NCBI GenBank assembly: GCA_963831705.1
Contig: CAWHRE010000005.1
Location: 310,001-374,000 of the forward strand
Length of the DNA stretch: 64,000 bases
Direction of reading: 5' to 3'
Source: DASQPR01 sp963831705
GTDB lineage: Bacteria > Actinomycetota > Actinomycetes > Mycobacteriales > Micromonosporaceae
Below the pieces are notes generated by a model. The model was not told the origin of the DNA, made no database searches, and was given only the letters and a program-made list of their open reading frames with translations. Position 1 is the stretch's first letter; every line of letters begins with the position of its first letter. This document shows positions 1-10,355 of the stretch, piece by piece. Made by a program: the position numbers and the translations under genes.

Positions 1-667
1 GCACGTCGCCGAAGTGCGTCTCGATCAGCTTCGTCGCCTTCGCGACATCGAAGTCACCGGAGACCGAAAGAACCGCGTTCCCGGCCGCGTAGTACTTCGC
101 GAAGAAGTCCTCCGCATCCGCGACGGTCGCGCTCTCCAGATCGACGAATGAGCCGTACCCGTCGTGCGCGTTCGCGAACGTCTCGAACATCACCGGAGGC
201 AGCTTCAACCAGGGAAAACCGCCATAAGGACGATTGAGTACGTTGACCCGGATCTCTTCCTTCACGACGTCGACCTGGTTGATCAGGTTTTCCTCGGTCA
301 GGCGGGGACCGCGCATCCGATCGGCTTCCAGGAACAGGGCTCGTTCCAGTGCATTCGACGGCAACGTCTCGAAATAGTCGGTGTAGTCCAGGTGGGTGGA
401 GCCGTTGAACGTACCGCCGGAACCTTGGACATGCCGGAAGTGTGCGAGCTTCTCGAGATTCTCGGAGCCCTGGAACATGAGGTGCTCGAAGAGGTGAGCG
501 AATCCGGTGCGACCCTCGGGTTCGGACCGGATGCCGACGTCGTACACGACGGCGACACCGACGACGGGCGCGGACTTGTCCGGATTAAGGACCACCCGCA
601 AGCCGTTCGCGAGCGTAAAACGCTCGATCGGATACTTGGTGGCTGGAATGCGTACGAGACCTGACAC
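1..667 (-). CDS. M16 (insulinase-like) zinc peptidase, N-terminal part, cut by window edge
   Basis: About 222 residues are visible from a GTG at 665-667 running off the left edge. Near residue 52 it reads GFAHLFEHLMFQGSEN, which contains the inverted zinc motif HxxEH (HLFEH) of M16 peptidases. It is followed by a typical GGTFNGSTHLDYTDYFETLP segment (M16 N-domain). The downstream zinc-ligand Glu region is also in the visible part (EADRM). Secreted or cytosolic location cannot be told, and no signal peptide is seen at this start. Family assignment is firm; substrate is unknown. The gene lies just downstream of the membrane protein at 692 on the same strand (24 bp apart), so they may be co-transcribed. 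Confidence 0.9.
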   Translation of the reverse strand, partial: MSGLVRIPATKYPIERFTLANGLRVVLNPDKSAPVVGVAVVYDVGIRSEPEGRTGFAHLFEHLMFQGSENLEKLAHFRHVQGSGGTFNGSTHLDYTDYFETLPSNALERALFLEADRMRGPRLTEENLINQVDVVKEEIRVNVLNRPYGGFPWLKLPPVMFETFANAHDGYGSFVDLESATVADAEDFFAKYYAAGNAVLSVSGDFDVAKATKLIETHFGDV

Positions 668-691
668 GATGTTGACCCTAGCGCGTTCGGC

Positions 692-1729
692 TCAGGTCGG
701 CCGCACCGATGCGAGTACCTCGTCGATCACATAGTCGTATTGCTTGTGCGTATCGGGAATCGATACGTACATGATCGACGCGTTCGGCTTTCCGACATCG
801 ATCAATGCGATCGCCACCAGCTCGGATGTGGCGGTTAGGCCGTCCGCGTGGAAATGCAGCCGGAATTCGCTCAGCCAGGCCGGTCGGCCGCCGATCGTGG
901 TGGCCTTGTCGACCATCGTGTCCATCGTGTTCGGCACCGGGTAGTAGGCCTGGCGTACGTCCGCTGTGACCTGCGCTCCGGCGCACTTGAGGTCGAGCGT
1001 GAGCGCGTCGTTCGTGGCGGCCGGCACCGATCCGGACAGGATCGTGGCCATGTAGTCACCGTGGTCCGGCCACTCTTCGGTGACGAAGAACTGACCGGTG
1101 CGGAACGTGACGCCGAGTTCGCCGCCGGTCTCCCAGTTCATGTCCCAATCCCGCCAGGGCTGCCCGTACGCGCGATAGGAGATACCCGAATCGTTGTCCA
1201 CCGTCCGAGGGCCGGCCGGGACCGCGGGTGCCGCGCTGGGCGGCGCGGCCGCGCCGGACGGTGGCGGGCAGAGCTTTGCAAGGATCGGCCGGGTATCCGG
1301 TGCCGCCTTGGTATGCACCGGAAACGGCGTACGGCCGGTCAAGACCAGCGCGAGGACCACGACGACGCCGGTCACCAGGATCCCGCCGGCCGCGCCGGTA
1401 AACCAGCGCATCGTCCGGCGCCGGGAGGCGGTTGGATCGCCGGGCGTGCCCGGGTTCCAGCCATGTACGCGGTGGCGCGGGAGCGTTTCGGGCACTTCGC
1501 CGGCCGCCTGGACCGTCATTTCGCCGGTCACCTGGCCCGCGCCGAACATGTTCGCACCGCCCGGCGCCGGTCCACGGTCGGCGGTCACGATCGGCTCGGT
1601 ACCGGCGCGCGGGCCGCTGATCTGTCCGGGTTCCACCGCGCCAGACGCATTTGAGTCGGGCATGGTCGCAGCCGCGGAGCCGTCAGCCGGACGGGCCCAC
1701 GGCGAGCTGAATTGGTTCTCGGACGACAT
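692..1729 (-). CDS. Membrane-anchored protein of unknown function
   Basis: This is a 345-residue protein starting ATG at 1729. Residues 1 to about 105 are a Pro/Ala/Gly-rich, probably disordered cytoplasmic stretch that ends in arginines (RRRTMRWF). One transmembrane helix follows (GGILVTGVVVVLALVLTG, about 114-131). An extracytoplasmic domain of about 210 residues follows the helix, containing cysteines in LCPPP and LKCAGA. The layout matches the many actinobacterial single-pass proteins with a disordered N-terminus and an extracellular beta-rich domain. I do not recognise a named family. It lies between adnB and the M16 peptidase on the same strand. Confidence 0.75.
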   Translation of the reverse strand: MSSENQFSSPWARPADGSAAATMPDSNASGAVEPGQISGPRAGTEPIVTADRGPAPGGANMFGAGQVTGEMTVQAAGEVPETLPRHRVHGWNPGTPGDPTASRRRTMRWFTGAAGGILVTGVVVVLALVLTGRTPFPVHTKAAPDTRPILAKLCPPPSGAAAPPSAAPAVPAGPRTVDNDSGISYRAYGQPWRDWDMNWETGGELGVTFRTGQFFVTEEWPDHGDYMATILSGSVPAATNDALTLDLKCAGAQVTADVRQAYYPVPNTMDTMVDKATTIGGRPAWLSEFRLHFHADGLTATSELVAIALIDVGKPNASIMYVSIPDTHKQYDYVIDEVLASVRPT

Positions 1730-1776
1730 CGGGAGTCAGTGTTCCTCATGAACCTGGGTGGTCGCGACCCGCCGCC

Positions 1777-4700
1777 TCAGACATCCTCCACCGGAAGCGT
1801 GCCGATCAGGGCGGTCAGGCCGCTGCCGTCGATCAGTTCGTCCGGCCGCACTGTCACGCCGTCGCGAACGTAGTGGAACGCCGCCCGGACGTGCTCCAGC
1901 GGCACCCTGGCCAGCTCCGCCCAGGCCAACCGGTACGCCCCAAGCTGGATCGCGGCGTCGGCCGCCGCCTGTCCGGTCGGCCGGCGGCCGGTCTTCCAGT
2001 CGACCACGTCATACCGTTTCGGCGCCGTTGGGTCGGACATCGGCGCGGTGTCCATGAAGACCGCGTCCATCCGGCCGCGGATGACGACGCCGTCGATCGA
2101 CGTCGCGAACGGCACCTCGACCGCGATAGGTGTCCGGTCGGCCCACTCGCTCGCCAAGAACCGGTCCTGCAATGCGGCAAGTTCGCTGTCCGCGGCCGCG
2201 TTCTCGTCACCGGCGCCGGGCAGCTCGTCGAGATCGATCAGATGATCGGCGCCGTAGCGCTGCTCCAGCCAGCGGTGGAAGGCGGTGCCCCGGCGCGCGT
2301 ACGGGTCCGGGCGGCGTGGCATCGGTCGGCGCAGGCTGCGGGCCAGTCCGGACGCGTCGTGCCGCAGCGCGACCAAATGCGAGACCGACAGCTGCGCCGG
2401 TACGGCGACTTCGTGCACCTGCCCGGCGCCCGATGCCGCCTTCGCCCGCTCGGCCAGAAGAAGTTCCACCTCGTACGCCCAGCGTTCGGCTTCTTCGCCC
2501 GCGATCGCAACGTCGGTCGCGGATCGCACCATCTCGGCAGCCTCTTCGATCGCCGCGCGCCGGCCGCCGAGCGGATCGGCCGGCCAGGCAGCCGTCTCGA
2601 CCTCCTCCAGCGTCGGGTTCGTCGCGCCGTCCGGCGGCACGTCGGCCCACACGTCGATCGTCCCGGCACCGTTCGCGCAGGCTCGCCGGACGTCGTCGAG
2701 GAACACCGACGGCCCGCGCATCTTCGTCGCGTCCGGCGCCCACCAGTAACCCGAACACAGCAGCAGCTGGCGCGGGCGAGTGGTCGAGACGTACGCGAGC
2801 CGGCGCTCCTCACGCTCGGCATGCGCTTGCCAATCGGTGACGAACTGCTGGTACGCGTTCTTCACGTCGATCTGGGTCGCCGCGTTCGCGACCTGGACGG
2901 TCGGCAGGCCGCCGCTGTCACCGCGCAGCGGGAACGGCAGCATGCCGAGGCCACCGAGGTAGTGATCGCCGGAGTCGGTCGGGCTCGGGAACGTGCCCTG
3001 GGTCATGCCGGCCACCGCGACCACGTCCCACTCCAGGCCCTTGGCGGCGTGGATGGTCAGAACCTGTACCGAGCCCTCGACGATGTCCACCTCACCGGCG
3101 GCGAGACCACGTTCCTCGGACTCGGCGGCCTTCAGGAACGCGAGGAACGCGGCGAGCGTCGCGCCCTGCGCCTCGGTCGCGAATCGGGCCGCGGTCTCCG
3201 CGAACGCGTCGAGATGTGCCCGTGCCAGACCGGCGTCGGCCGCACGTACGGCCACCTCGACATCGAGTCCCATCGCGCGCTCGATCTCGGCGACCAGATC
3301 CGGCAGTGGCTGATCGAGGCGCTCGCGCAGGGCTCGCAGCTCGACGCCGAACGCCGACATCCGAGTGAAGCCGTCCGGCGAATAACGTTCGGCGTGCCCG
3401 AGGTCGTCGAGCGCGTCAATCAGGGCGGCCTCGTCCAACCGACCCGGGATGAGCGGCTGAGCGTCACCGCTCTCCGCGTCCGGTACGCCTTCGCGACGGC
3501 TGGCCAGCAGCGAACGCGCTCGCCCGTACAGTGCGACGAGATCACGGGGGCCGATCCGCCAGCGTGGACCGGTCAGCAGCCGCAGCAGCGCGGCTCCGGC
3601 CAGCGGATCGGCGAGCACTTCCAACGTGCTGACCACATCTCGGACCTCGGGCGTGTCGAGCAGTCCGCCGAGGCCCACGATCTCGACCGGTAGGCCGCGT
3701 TCGCGCAGCGCGCGTTCGATCGGCGCGATCTGCCGGCGAGTACGGACCAGCACCGCGGTGGACGGCCGTTGCTGGACGTCGAGCCGGTGCAACGGGACGT
3801 CGTCGTTCGCGCCATGTCGCCAAGCGTCCGCGATTCGATCCGCTACCCAGGCGGCCTCGTCCTCGTACGTCGGATGCAACGCACATCGGACCGTCGAGGC
3901 ACCGACCGGCTCGTCGGCGGTGGGCGAAGCGACAAGTTCGGTGACGCGATGTCCCCAGGCGCGCAGCGGCTCGGACATCAGATTCGCCACGGTCAGGATC
4001 TCCGGACGGTTGCGCCAGCTGGTGGCGAGCGTCAACACGGTCGCCGGGCGGCCACGACGATCCGGGAACTCGTCGGGGAAGCGGTCGAGCGTACCGGCGC
4101 TGGCGCCGCGCCATCCGTAGATCGACTGGCACGGGTCGCCGACTGCGGTCACCGGATGACCATCGCCGTACAGCGACCGAAGCAGCGTGATCTGCGCGTG
4201 GCTGGTGTCCTGATATTCGTCCAGCAGCACGATCCGGAACCGGTCGCGTTCCAGCGCGCCGACCTCGGGATGCGCCGCCGCCACATGTGCGGCGCGGGCC
4301 AGTTGGTCGCCGAAGTCCATCGCCTCGACCTGACGCTTCCGGTACGCGTACTCCCGGACCATCGGCAGCAGTGCCAGCCGAGCCTGCTGCGCACCGAGCA
4401 TCTTGGACACGTCCGCGTACACCCGGCCGGGCGGCGCCGTGGCCTCCGCGTAGAACCGGCCGGTCCACGCGGACAGTTGTTCGGGCGTCACCAGATGCTC
4501 GGACAGGTCGGCGGCGAGGTGCAGCACGGCATCGGTCACGTACGCCGGGCTGTAGTCCACCGACGACATGTCCCCGTCGTACGACCGGACCACCGAATCG
4601 GCGATTTGCCAGCAGGACGCCTCGGTCAGCAGCCGCGTGGTCGGCTCGAATCCGGCCCGTACGCCGTGCTCGGCGACGATCCGAGCGGCATAACAGTGGT

Positions 4701-5043
4701 ACGTGGCGACGGTCGGCTCGCCGTCCGAGATGTCTTCGGTGCCGAGCTTGTTGATCAGCTGTCCGAGACGTTCCCGGATGCGGGTGGCGAGTTCGCCGGC
4801 CGCCTTGCGGGTGAACGTCAGGCCGAGGATCTGCTCCGGACGCACGTAGTTGTTCGCGACCAGCCAGACGACGCGGGCCGCCATCGTCTCGGTCTTGCCG
4901 GCGCCGGCACCGGCCACGACCAAAAGCGGGGCGACCGGCGCCGAGATGATCGCGGCCTGCTCCGGCGTCGGACGGTGCTTCAGGCGTAGCAGATTCGCGA
5001 TCTCCGGCGGCGTGTACCGGGGTCCGGCCGTGGCGAGCGTCAT
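1777..5043 (-). CDS. adnB: AdnB-like UvrD-type helicase/RecB-type nuclease
   Basis: A protein of 1088 residues. The N-terminal half is a superfamily 1A helicase: Walker A VVAGAGAGKTETMAARV (about 41-57), Walker B LLDEYQDTSHAQ, motif IV-VI segments GDPCQSIYGWRGA and YVSTTRPRQLLLCSGYWW. The C-terminal 300 residues carry a RecB-family nuclease with VDWKTGRRP and QLGAYRLAWAEL. Length and order match mycobacterial AdnB (about 1100 aa), the partner of AdnA in double-strand-break end resection. The ATG at 5041-5043 overlaps the end of adnA in ATGA fashion (TGA at 5040-5042), which supports both the start and translational coupling. No frame problem is seen inside this gene. Confidence 0.92.
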   Translation of the reverse strand: MTLATAGPRYTPPEIANLLRLKHRPTPEQAAIISAPVAPLLVVAGAGAGKTETMAARVVWLVANNYVRPEQILGLTFTRKAAGELATRIRERLGQLINKLGTEDISDGEPTVATYHCYAARIVAEHGVRAGFEPTTRLLTEASCWQIADSVVRSYDGDMSSVDYSPAYVTDAVLHLAADLSEHLVTPEQLSAWTGRFYAEATAPPGRVYADVSKMLGAQQARLALLPMVREYAYRKRQVEAMDFGDQLARAAHVAAAHPEVGALERDRFRIVLLDEYQDTSHAQITLLRSLYGDGHPVTAVGDPCQSIYGWRGASAGTLDRFPDEFPDRRGRPATVLTLATSWRNRPEILTVANLMSEPLRAWGHRVTELVASPTADEPVGASTVRCALHPTYEDEAAWVADRIADAWRHGANDDVPLHRLDVQQRPSTAVLVRTRRQIAPIERALRERGLPVEIVGLGGLLDTPEVRDVVSTLEVLADPLAGAALLRLLTGPRWRIGPRDLVALYGRARSLLASRREGVPDAESGDAQPLIPGRLDEAALIDALDDLGHAERYSPDGFTRMSAFGVELRALRERLDQPLPDLVAEIERAMGLDVEVAVRAADAGLARAHLDAFAETAARFATEAQGATLAAFLAFLKAAESEERGLAAGEVDIVEGSVQVLTIHAAKGLEWDVVAVAGMTQGTFPSPTDSGDHYLGGLGMLPFPLRGDSGGLPTVQVANAATQIDVKNAYQQFVTDWQAHAEREERRLAYVSTTRPRQLLLCSGYWWAPDATKMRGPSVFLDDVRRACANGAGTIDVWADVPPDGATNPTLEEVETAAWPADPLGGRRAAIEEAAEMVRSATDVAIAGEEAERWAYEVELLLAERAKAASGAGQVHEVAVPAQLSVSHLVALRHDASGLARSLRRPMPRRPDPYARRGTAFHRWLEQRYGADHLIDLDELPGAGDENAAADSELAALQDRFLASEWADRTPIAVEVPFATSIDGVVIRGRMDAVFMDTAPMSDPTAPKRYDVVDWKTGRRPTGQAAADAAIQLGAYRLAWAELARVPLEHVRAAFHYVRDGVTVRPDELIDGSGLTALIGTLPVEDV

Positions 5044-8000
5044 GCCGCGCCTCCATCCGTGCCGGGACCGGCGTCCCGTCGGTCACCTGACGTCCTTGGC
5101 CGGACACCGGGCACGACCGTCGAACCGGGCAGTTGCGGCACTTCTTGTTCACGACCGCGTGGAACGTGGACGCAGCCATCGTCTTGGCGGTCTCGTGTAC
5201 GATCTTCTTTGCCCACTGCGGGTCGTCCGCCTCGGACACCGGTGGCTGCGTCTGCTCCTTCGCGGTCGCTGCGGTCGTGCCGAGCTGCACCAGCGCCGCG
5301 CCACCCGACTCGTCGCCGAAATCCGGGAACGCGCCGGCCTCGACCGCGGCCTGATATGCACCGAGCTGCGGATGTTCGATGATCTCGCCGCTCGACACGC
5401 TTGTCGTCTTGCCGGTCTTCAGGTCGATGACCACGAGCCGGCCCTCGGCGTCGATCTCCAGGCGGTCGACCCGGCCCTTGATTTGGACGTTGTCGTCGAG
5501 CTGGACGAGGAAGTCGCGTTCGATCGCGGCCAGCTGCCGCGGGTTCTCGGCCAGATACCCGATCAACTTCGTGATCATTCGATCGGCCCGAGCCTGCTCG
5601 CGGTCGGCTAGCCAGCGTGCGGACAGCTCGATCTCGGCGAACCGGCCCGCAACGTAGGCGACAAGTTCGGCACGGTCGACGGTCGCGTCCGGTGCCTGCA
5701 TCGCCGCCTCGTGCACGAGGTTGCCGACGCCCTGCTCGGGCGACGGCGCATCCCGCCCACCGTGCCGTTCGAGCAGCCAGCGCAGGCTGCACCGCTGCAC
5801 CACCTCCACCGTGGACGGAGTGACGACGACCGGCTCGTCCGCCTCGACCAGCGGTCGAGAATCGGACAGCGGCGCAAGACCCCACCAGTCAGCCGGATCG
5901 GCGCCGGGTACGCCGGCATCGGCCAGCCGCCGCAACTGCGCAGCCGCCGATCGGCGACGGTCTGGCGGTGACGCATCGTCGATCAGCGCCGAACGCAGCT
6001 CTGCGATCAGCGCGCTGAGCGTCAGCGCGCGCGGCAGGCGGGTGGCTTCCGGGTCGGCGTCGTCGGACGGCACCAGCTCGCCGAGGAACCGGGACGGCTG
6101 CTCCTCTCCGTCGCCGGAGTGCACCGCGGTCACGAGGAGGCGCCGGCGGGCGCGGGTCGCCGCCACGTAGAACAGCCGGCGTTCCTCGTCCAGGAGCGTT
6201 GCGGTCTGGCTGGCCACCCCGGCGAGCAAATTGGAGTCGGCCGCGGATCGCCCGGGCCACCCGGCGCACCCGGTACGGCCGGCCAGGTAATCGACCAGGT
6301 GCTCGGCTCCCATCACGGTGCCACGCAGCCGCAGATCCGGCCAGAGCCCCTCCTGGACACCGGCGATCACGACGACGTCCCACTCCAGACCCTTGGCCGC
6401 GTGGGCGGTCAGGATGCGTACCGCGGCGCCTCGATCGGCGGTGGGCGCCAGCGAGTCGCCGGGCAGCTCCTGCCCGAGCACGTGATCGAGGAACACGTCC
6501 GCTCGCGCGCCGGGCATCCGGTCGACGAAACGGGCCGCGGTTTCGAACAACGCGACCACGGCGTCGAGGTCGCGATCGGCCGTCGCGCCTCGTGCACCGC
6601 CCCGGGCGCTCTCCGCCGACCATCGCTCGGGCAGCGGCGTGGCGCACCAGAGCGCCCACAGCACGTCCTCGATCGTGGCGCCGGGCTCGGCCGCGGTACG
6701 TCGGACGGCATCCAACGAGTTCGCCACCGCGTACGCCGGACCGGACCATCGGCGCCGTACCGCGGCCAGCTCGGCCGGGCGGGACAGCGCCTCGACCAGC
6801 AGATCACCGGATGGGCGGCGGTCACCGGCGGCCGCCGCGAGGGACCGCAACTCCTGGCGCAGCCGTCGCTCGGTCAGCGGATCGGCACCGCCGAGCGGCG
6901 AGTGCAGCAACGCGACCGCGGCTTCCTCGTCGAGCCGGGACGGCGTGAGGCCGCAGCGCAACGCGAGCAGCAGCGGCGCGATCGCCGGCTGCGACGCGAG
7001 CGGCAGATCGTCGGCGAACGTGACGGTCGGGATATGCGCCTGATGAAGTGCCCGGCGCAGCGATGCCAGCCGGAGTGCGGTGGATTTGACGATGACCGCC
7101 ATCCGGTCCCACGGCACGCCGTCGATCAGGTGCGCCTCGCGCAGCCGATGTGCGACGTACGCGGCTTCGCTAGCGGTCGACCGGAACGTGAGCGTCTCCG
7201 CGCCGGTCTCCACGTCATCGACGGCGGCAAGCGCTCGATGACGATTCGGACCGCGGAGCCGATCGGCGACGCGCCGCGTGGCGGCGAGCAACGACCCGGA
7301 CGTACGGAAGCACTGTGTCAGCGTGACCGTCGGTGCGACGGCGCCGGTCGGGGATGCGAACCGCTCCGGGAACTCGTACACCGCGGTCGGGTCGGCGCCC
7401 CGGAAACCGTACGTCGACGAATCCGGGTCGGCGAACGCGACGAGATGCGCACCATCGCCGGCGACCAGGCGCAGCAGGTCGACCTGGGCCGGGTCGGTGT
7501 CGGCGAACTCGTCGACGTACACATGCGACAGGCGACGCCGTTCGGCGGCCAGCAATGCATCGTCGCTGCGCAGAAGCGCGACCGCGGCCCGGACGATCTC
7601 CGCGTTGTCGTAGCCGACACCGGCCCGGCCGGTCGCGTCGCGAAGCGCGAGCACCTGGTCGTACTCGGTCAGGAACCGAGCGGCGGCGCGCCAGTCGGCA
7701 CGGCCGTTGAGCTCGCCGATGCGATCGAGTTCGGCGGCACCGATGCCGCGCTCGGCCGCTCGCAGCAGCAGGTCACGTAGCTGCGCCGAGAACGCACGAG
7801 TCGGCAGCGCCGGTGCCAGCGCCTCCGGCCAGTCGGCCGGATCGCCGTCCGCGATCATCTCGCGGATCACGAGGTCCTGCTCCGGGCCGCTGAGCAGCCG
7901 TGGCGGCGGTTCGCCGAGGTCGACGGAGGCACGGCGCAGCAGCCCGAACGCGTAGCCGTGGAACGTGCGCACCAGGGGCTCGGCGGTGATCCGACCGGCT

Positions 8001-8288
8001 CCGCCGAGCGCGACCTCGATCCGGTTACGCAGGGCGTTCGCGCCCCGACGGCCGAACGTCAGCACAAGAATGCCGCTCGGATCGGCGCCGCCCGCCACCC
8101 GCGCGGCGACCGACGACTCGAGCAGGGTGGTCTTGCCGGTGCCTGGGCCACCGATCACCAGCAACGGCCCGCGATCGTGCGCGATCACGCGCTGACCAGC
8201 GGCGTCCCAGGCAAAGTCGACCGCGTCCGCCGGCGACCGATCGGCGCACCAGCCGATAGGCGGTCTCAGTAGCGGAAGGCGACGTCAC
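5040..8288 (-). CDS. adnA: AdnA-like helicase/nuclease, reading frame disrupted
   Basis: The body (about 8230 to 5060) is one frame. It has Walker A VIGGPGTGKTTLLE, Walker B VYVDEFADTDPAQ (Q of DEFQD replaced by A), motif VI VAATRARRRLLVTAV, a RecB nuclease VIDLKTGKT and Fe-S type cysteines (CSLRWLL and CRNCPVRRSCPV). The family's N-terminal signature (TAYRLVRRS) lies in another frame beginning GTG 8288. It rejoins the body (FAWDAAGQRVIAHDRGPLL) only if one base near 8231 is skipped. At the 3' end the body frame has no stop until 3542, deep inside adnB. A TGA at 5040 overlapping the adnB ATG lies in the frame of the 8288 start, so 5040-8288 is a whole number of codons (1083). Either two compensating indel errors or a damaged gene. 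Confidence 0.8.
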
Positions 8289-8321
8289 GAGCCAATCAGA
8301 CCACGGACGTCCGACAGTGTC

Positions 8322-8440
8322 ATTTGCGCGCTCCGTCAGCGGCGACGCAGTGGGCGCGCCGATCGGAGCTCGTCAACGAAGTCGATGGGCGAGGCTCAGT
8401 GCAACTACTGCACGGGGCGCCGCGCGAGGAGCGCGCAAAT
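8322..8440. repeat. 119-bp stretch bounded by a 13-bp perfect inverted repeat
   Basis: ATTTGCGCGCTCC at 8322-8334 and its exact complement GGAGCGCGCAAAT at 8428-8440 bound a 93-base interior. The element fills the gap between the end of the LOG gene (8442) and the start of adnA (8288). The interior has a small GTGCA/TGCAC hairpin. It could be a large terminator-type stem, a leader structure for adnA or a small inverted-repeat element. It is unrelated in sequence to the 63-bp repeats elsewhere in the window. Confidence 0.6.
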
Positions 8441-8441
8441 A

Positions 8442-9188
8442 TTACCGTGTGGTGTCGGATTCGACGATGTGGCGGACCGCTTCGGACACGTCATCGGTCA
8501 CGCACAACAGATCCAGATCGCTTGGCCCGATCTTGCCGTCGGCCACCATCGTGTTGCGGATCCAGTCGATCAGTCCGGACCAGTACGCAGTTCCCATCAG
8601 AATCACCGGGAAGCGCGTGACCTTGCGGGTCTGCACCAGCGTCAGCGCCTCGAACAGTTCGTCCATCGTGCCGAAGCCGCCCGGCATCACGACGAACGCC
8701 TGCGCGTACTTCACGAACATCGTCTTGCGCACGAAGAAGTAGCGGAAGTCGATGCCGATCTCGCACCAGTCGTTCAGCCCCTGCTCGAACGGCAATTCGA
8801 CGCCCAGCCCGATGGACATCCCGCCGGCCTCGGTCGCGCCCTTGTTGGCCGCCTCCATCGCACCCGGCCCACCGCCGGTGATCACGGCATATCCGGCCTG
8901 CGCGAGCGCGGCCCCGAGTGCCTCGGCCATCACCCAGTCCGTCGTTCCGGGGGCGGTACGCGCCGAACCGAACACGCTGACCGCGACCGGCAGGTCGGCG
9001 AGGTTGTCGAATCCCTCGACGAACTCGGACAGGATCCGCAGCGCCCGCCACGCGTCCTTCGATTTCCAGTCCCCACGTCCGGACGAGTCGAGAAGGCGCT
9101 GGTCGGCCGTACTCGGGGAGATCGCGTCACGGCGCAGCGTGACCTTTCCGCGATGCCGTTCCGGGCCGCCCGCGTTCATCAGACTCAT
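8442..9188 (-). CDS. LOG-family (TIGR00730) Rossmann-fold protein, probable nucleotide 5'-phosphate ribohydrolase
   Basis: This 248-residue protein has GGGPGAMEAANKGA (nucleotide phosphate loop) and the family motif PGGFGTMDELFEA, which in LOG/YvdD enzymes forms the active site hydrolysing cytokinin riboside 5'-monophosphate or related nucleotide monophosphates. The physiological substrate in actinobacteria is uncertain. It sits next to dapE and dapD, as the LOG gene does in mycobacteria. ATG start at 9186-9188; an in-frame ATG 9 bp downstream is an alternative. Confidence 0.88.
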   Translation of the reverse strand: MSLMNAGGPERHRGKVTLRRDAISPSTADQRLLDSSGRGDWKSKDAWRALRILSEFVEGFDNLADLPVAVSVFGSARTAPGTTDWVMAEALGAALAQAGYAVITGGGPGAMEAANKGATEAGGMSIGLGVELPFEQGLNDWCEIGIDFRYFFVRKTMFVKYAQAFVVMPGGFGTMDELFEALTLVQTRKVTRFPVILMGTAYWSGLIDWIRNTMVADGKIGPSDLDLLCVTDDVSEAVRHIVESDTTR

Positions 9189-9234
9189 GCGCTCACGCTA
9201 TCGCCTTATGCGCCGACGCGATTCACGGCTCACG

Positions 9235-10302
9235 CTAGCGCTCGAGCCATCGACGCAGGATGTCCGCACCGACGACAATCTTCGAGATCTCCACTTTCTC
9301 TTCCGGCTTATGCGCGAGGTTCGGGTCACCAGGGCCAAAGTTCAGCGCGGGTACGCCCAACGCGGCGAACCTCGCCACGTCGGTCCAGCCGAACTTGCCG
9401 ATCGGTGGCTGCCCGACCGCCTCGATGAACTCGATCGCGGCCGGATTGTCGAGACCCGGCAGCGCGCCCGGCGCCGAGTCCTTGACCTCCACGTCGTACC
9501 CGTCGAACACCTCGCGCAGGTACTCCTCGGCTTCCTTCTCGTTGCGGTCCGGCGCGAAGCGGTAGTTCACGTCGACAACGCAGACGTCCGGGATCACGTT
9601 GCTCGCCACACCGCCGCGGATGCCGACCGCGTTCAGGCCTTCACGGTAGTCGCAGCCGTCGATTGTCACTTCGCGTGCGACGTGCGTACTCAGTCGTTGG
9701 AGCACGTCGCCGGCGGCGTGGATCGCGTTGCGCCCGTGCCATGAGCGCGCGGCATGTGCCCGAACACCATGGGTCGTCACGGTCACCTTCATCGTGCCCT
9801 GGCAGCCGCCTTCGACCAGCCCGTACGTCGGTTCCAGCAGAATCGCGAAATCGGCGTCGAGCAGGCGCGGGTGCGACGCGGCGATCTTTGTCAGACCGTT
9901 GCGCTCCGACTCCACCTCTTCACATTCGTAGAAGAAGTACGTCACGTCGTGCCGGGGCTCGGTCACCGTCACGGCCAGCCAGAGCGCCAGCGCGGTGCCG
10001 GATTTCATGTCCGACGTACCGCAGCCGTACATGATGTCGCCCTCGGTCCGGCTCGGAAAGTTGTCCGCGAGCGGCACGGTATCGAGGTGCCCGGCGAGCA
10101 CGACGCGCTGTTCGCGTCCCAGATCCGTACGGGCGACGACCGTGTTCTCGTAGCGCTCGACGCGCAAATGCGGCGCCGTCCGCAGTGCGGCCTCGACCGC
10201 GTCCGCGATCTCCCGCTCGTTGCCGGACACCGATTCGATGTCGCAGAGCGCGCGGGTCAGGGCAACGGGATCGGCCAACGTGCTGGAATCAAGGTGCGCC
10301 AT
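9235..10302 (-). CDS. dapE: Succinyl-diaminopimelate desuccinylase
   Basis: A 355-residue M20 metallopeptidase-fold enzyme. It shows the metal-binding signatures LAGHLDTVPLADN and GCGTSDMKSGTAL, the catalytic acidic pair in FYECEEVESERNGL and a late metal-ligand region FGPGDPNLAHKPEE. It hydrolyses N-succinyl-LL-diaminopimelate in the succinylase branch of lysine/DAP synthesis. It is divergent from dapD, the enzyme that makes the succinylated intermediate earlier in the pathway, with only about 50 bp between likely starts, so both promoters must be compact or overlapping. ATG start at 10300-10302. Confidence 0.93.
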   Translation of the reverse strand: MAHLDSSTLADPVALTRALCDIESVSGNEREIADAVEAALRTAPHLRVERYENTVVARTDLGREQRVVLAGHLDTVPLADNFPSRTEGDIMYGCGTSDMKSGTALALWLAVTVTEPRHDVTYFFYECEEVESERNGLTKIAASHPRLLDADFAILLEPTYGLVEGGCQGTMKVTVTTHGVRAHAARSWHGRNAIHAAGDVLQRLSTHVAREVTIDGCDYREGLNAVGIRGGVASNVIPDVCVVDVNYRFAPDRNEKEAEEYLREVFDGYDVEVKDSAPGALPGLDNPAAIEFIEAVGQPPIGKFGWTDVARFAALGVPALNFGPGDPNLAHKPEEKVEISKIVVGADILRRWLER

Positions 10303-10355
10303 GACCGTCGAGCCTAGTGGGGTCGGTGTCGGTCCGGACCGGTACGGTGCCTGTT

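Noticed and set aside
3542..5039. C-terminal 500 residues of the 1548-codon frame continuing from adnA
   Set aside because: They overlap adnB in another frame, are Arg-rich and have no family sequence; the adnB frame is clearly the coding one.
6119..7780. 553-codon open frame on the + strand
   Set aside because: Antisense to adnA, with Arg/Gly-rich sequence and no recognisable motif.
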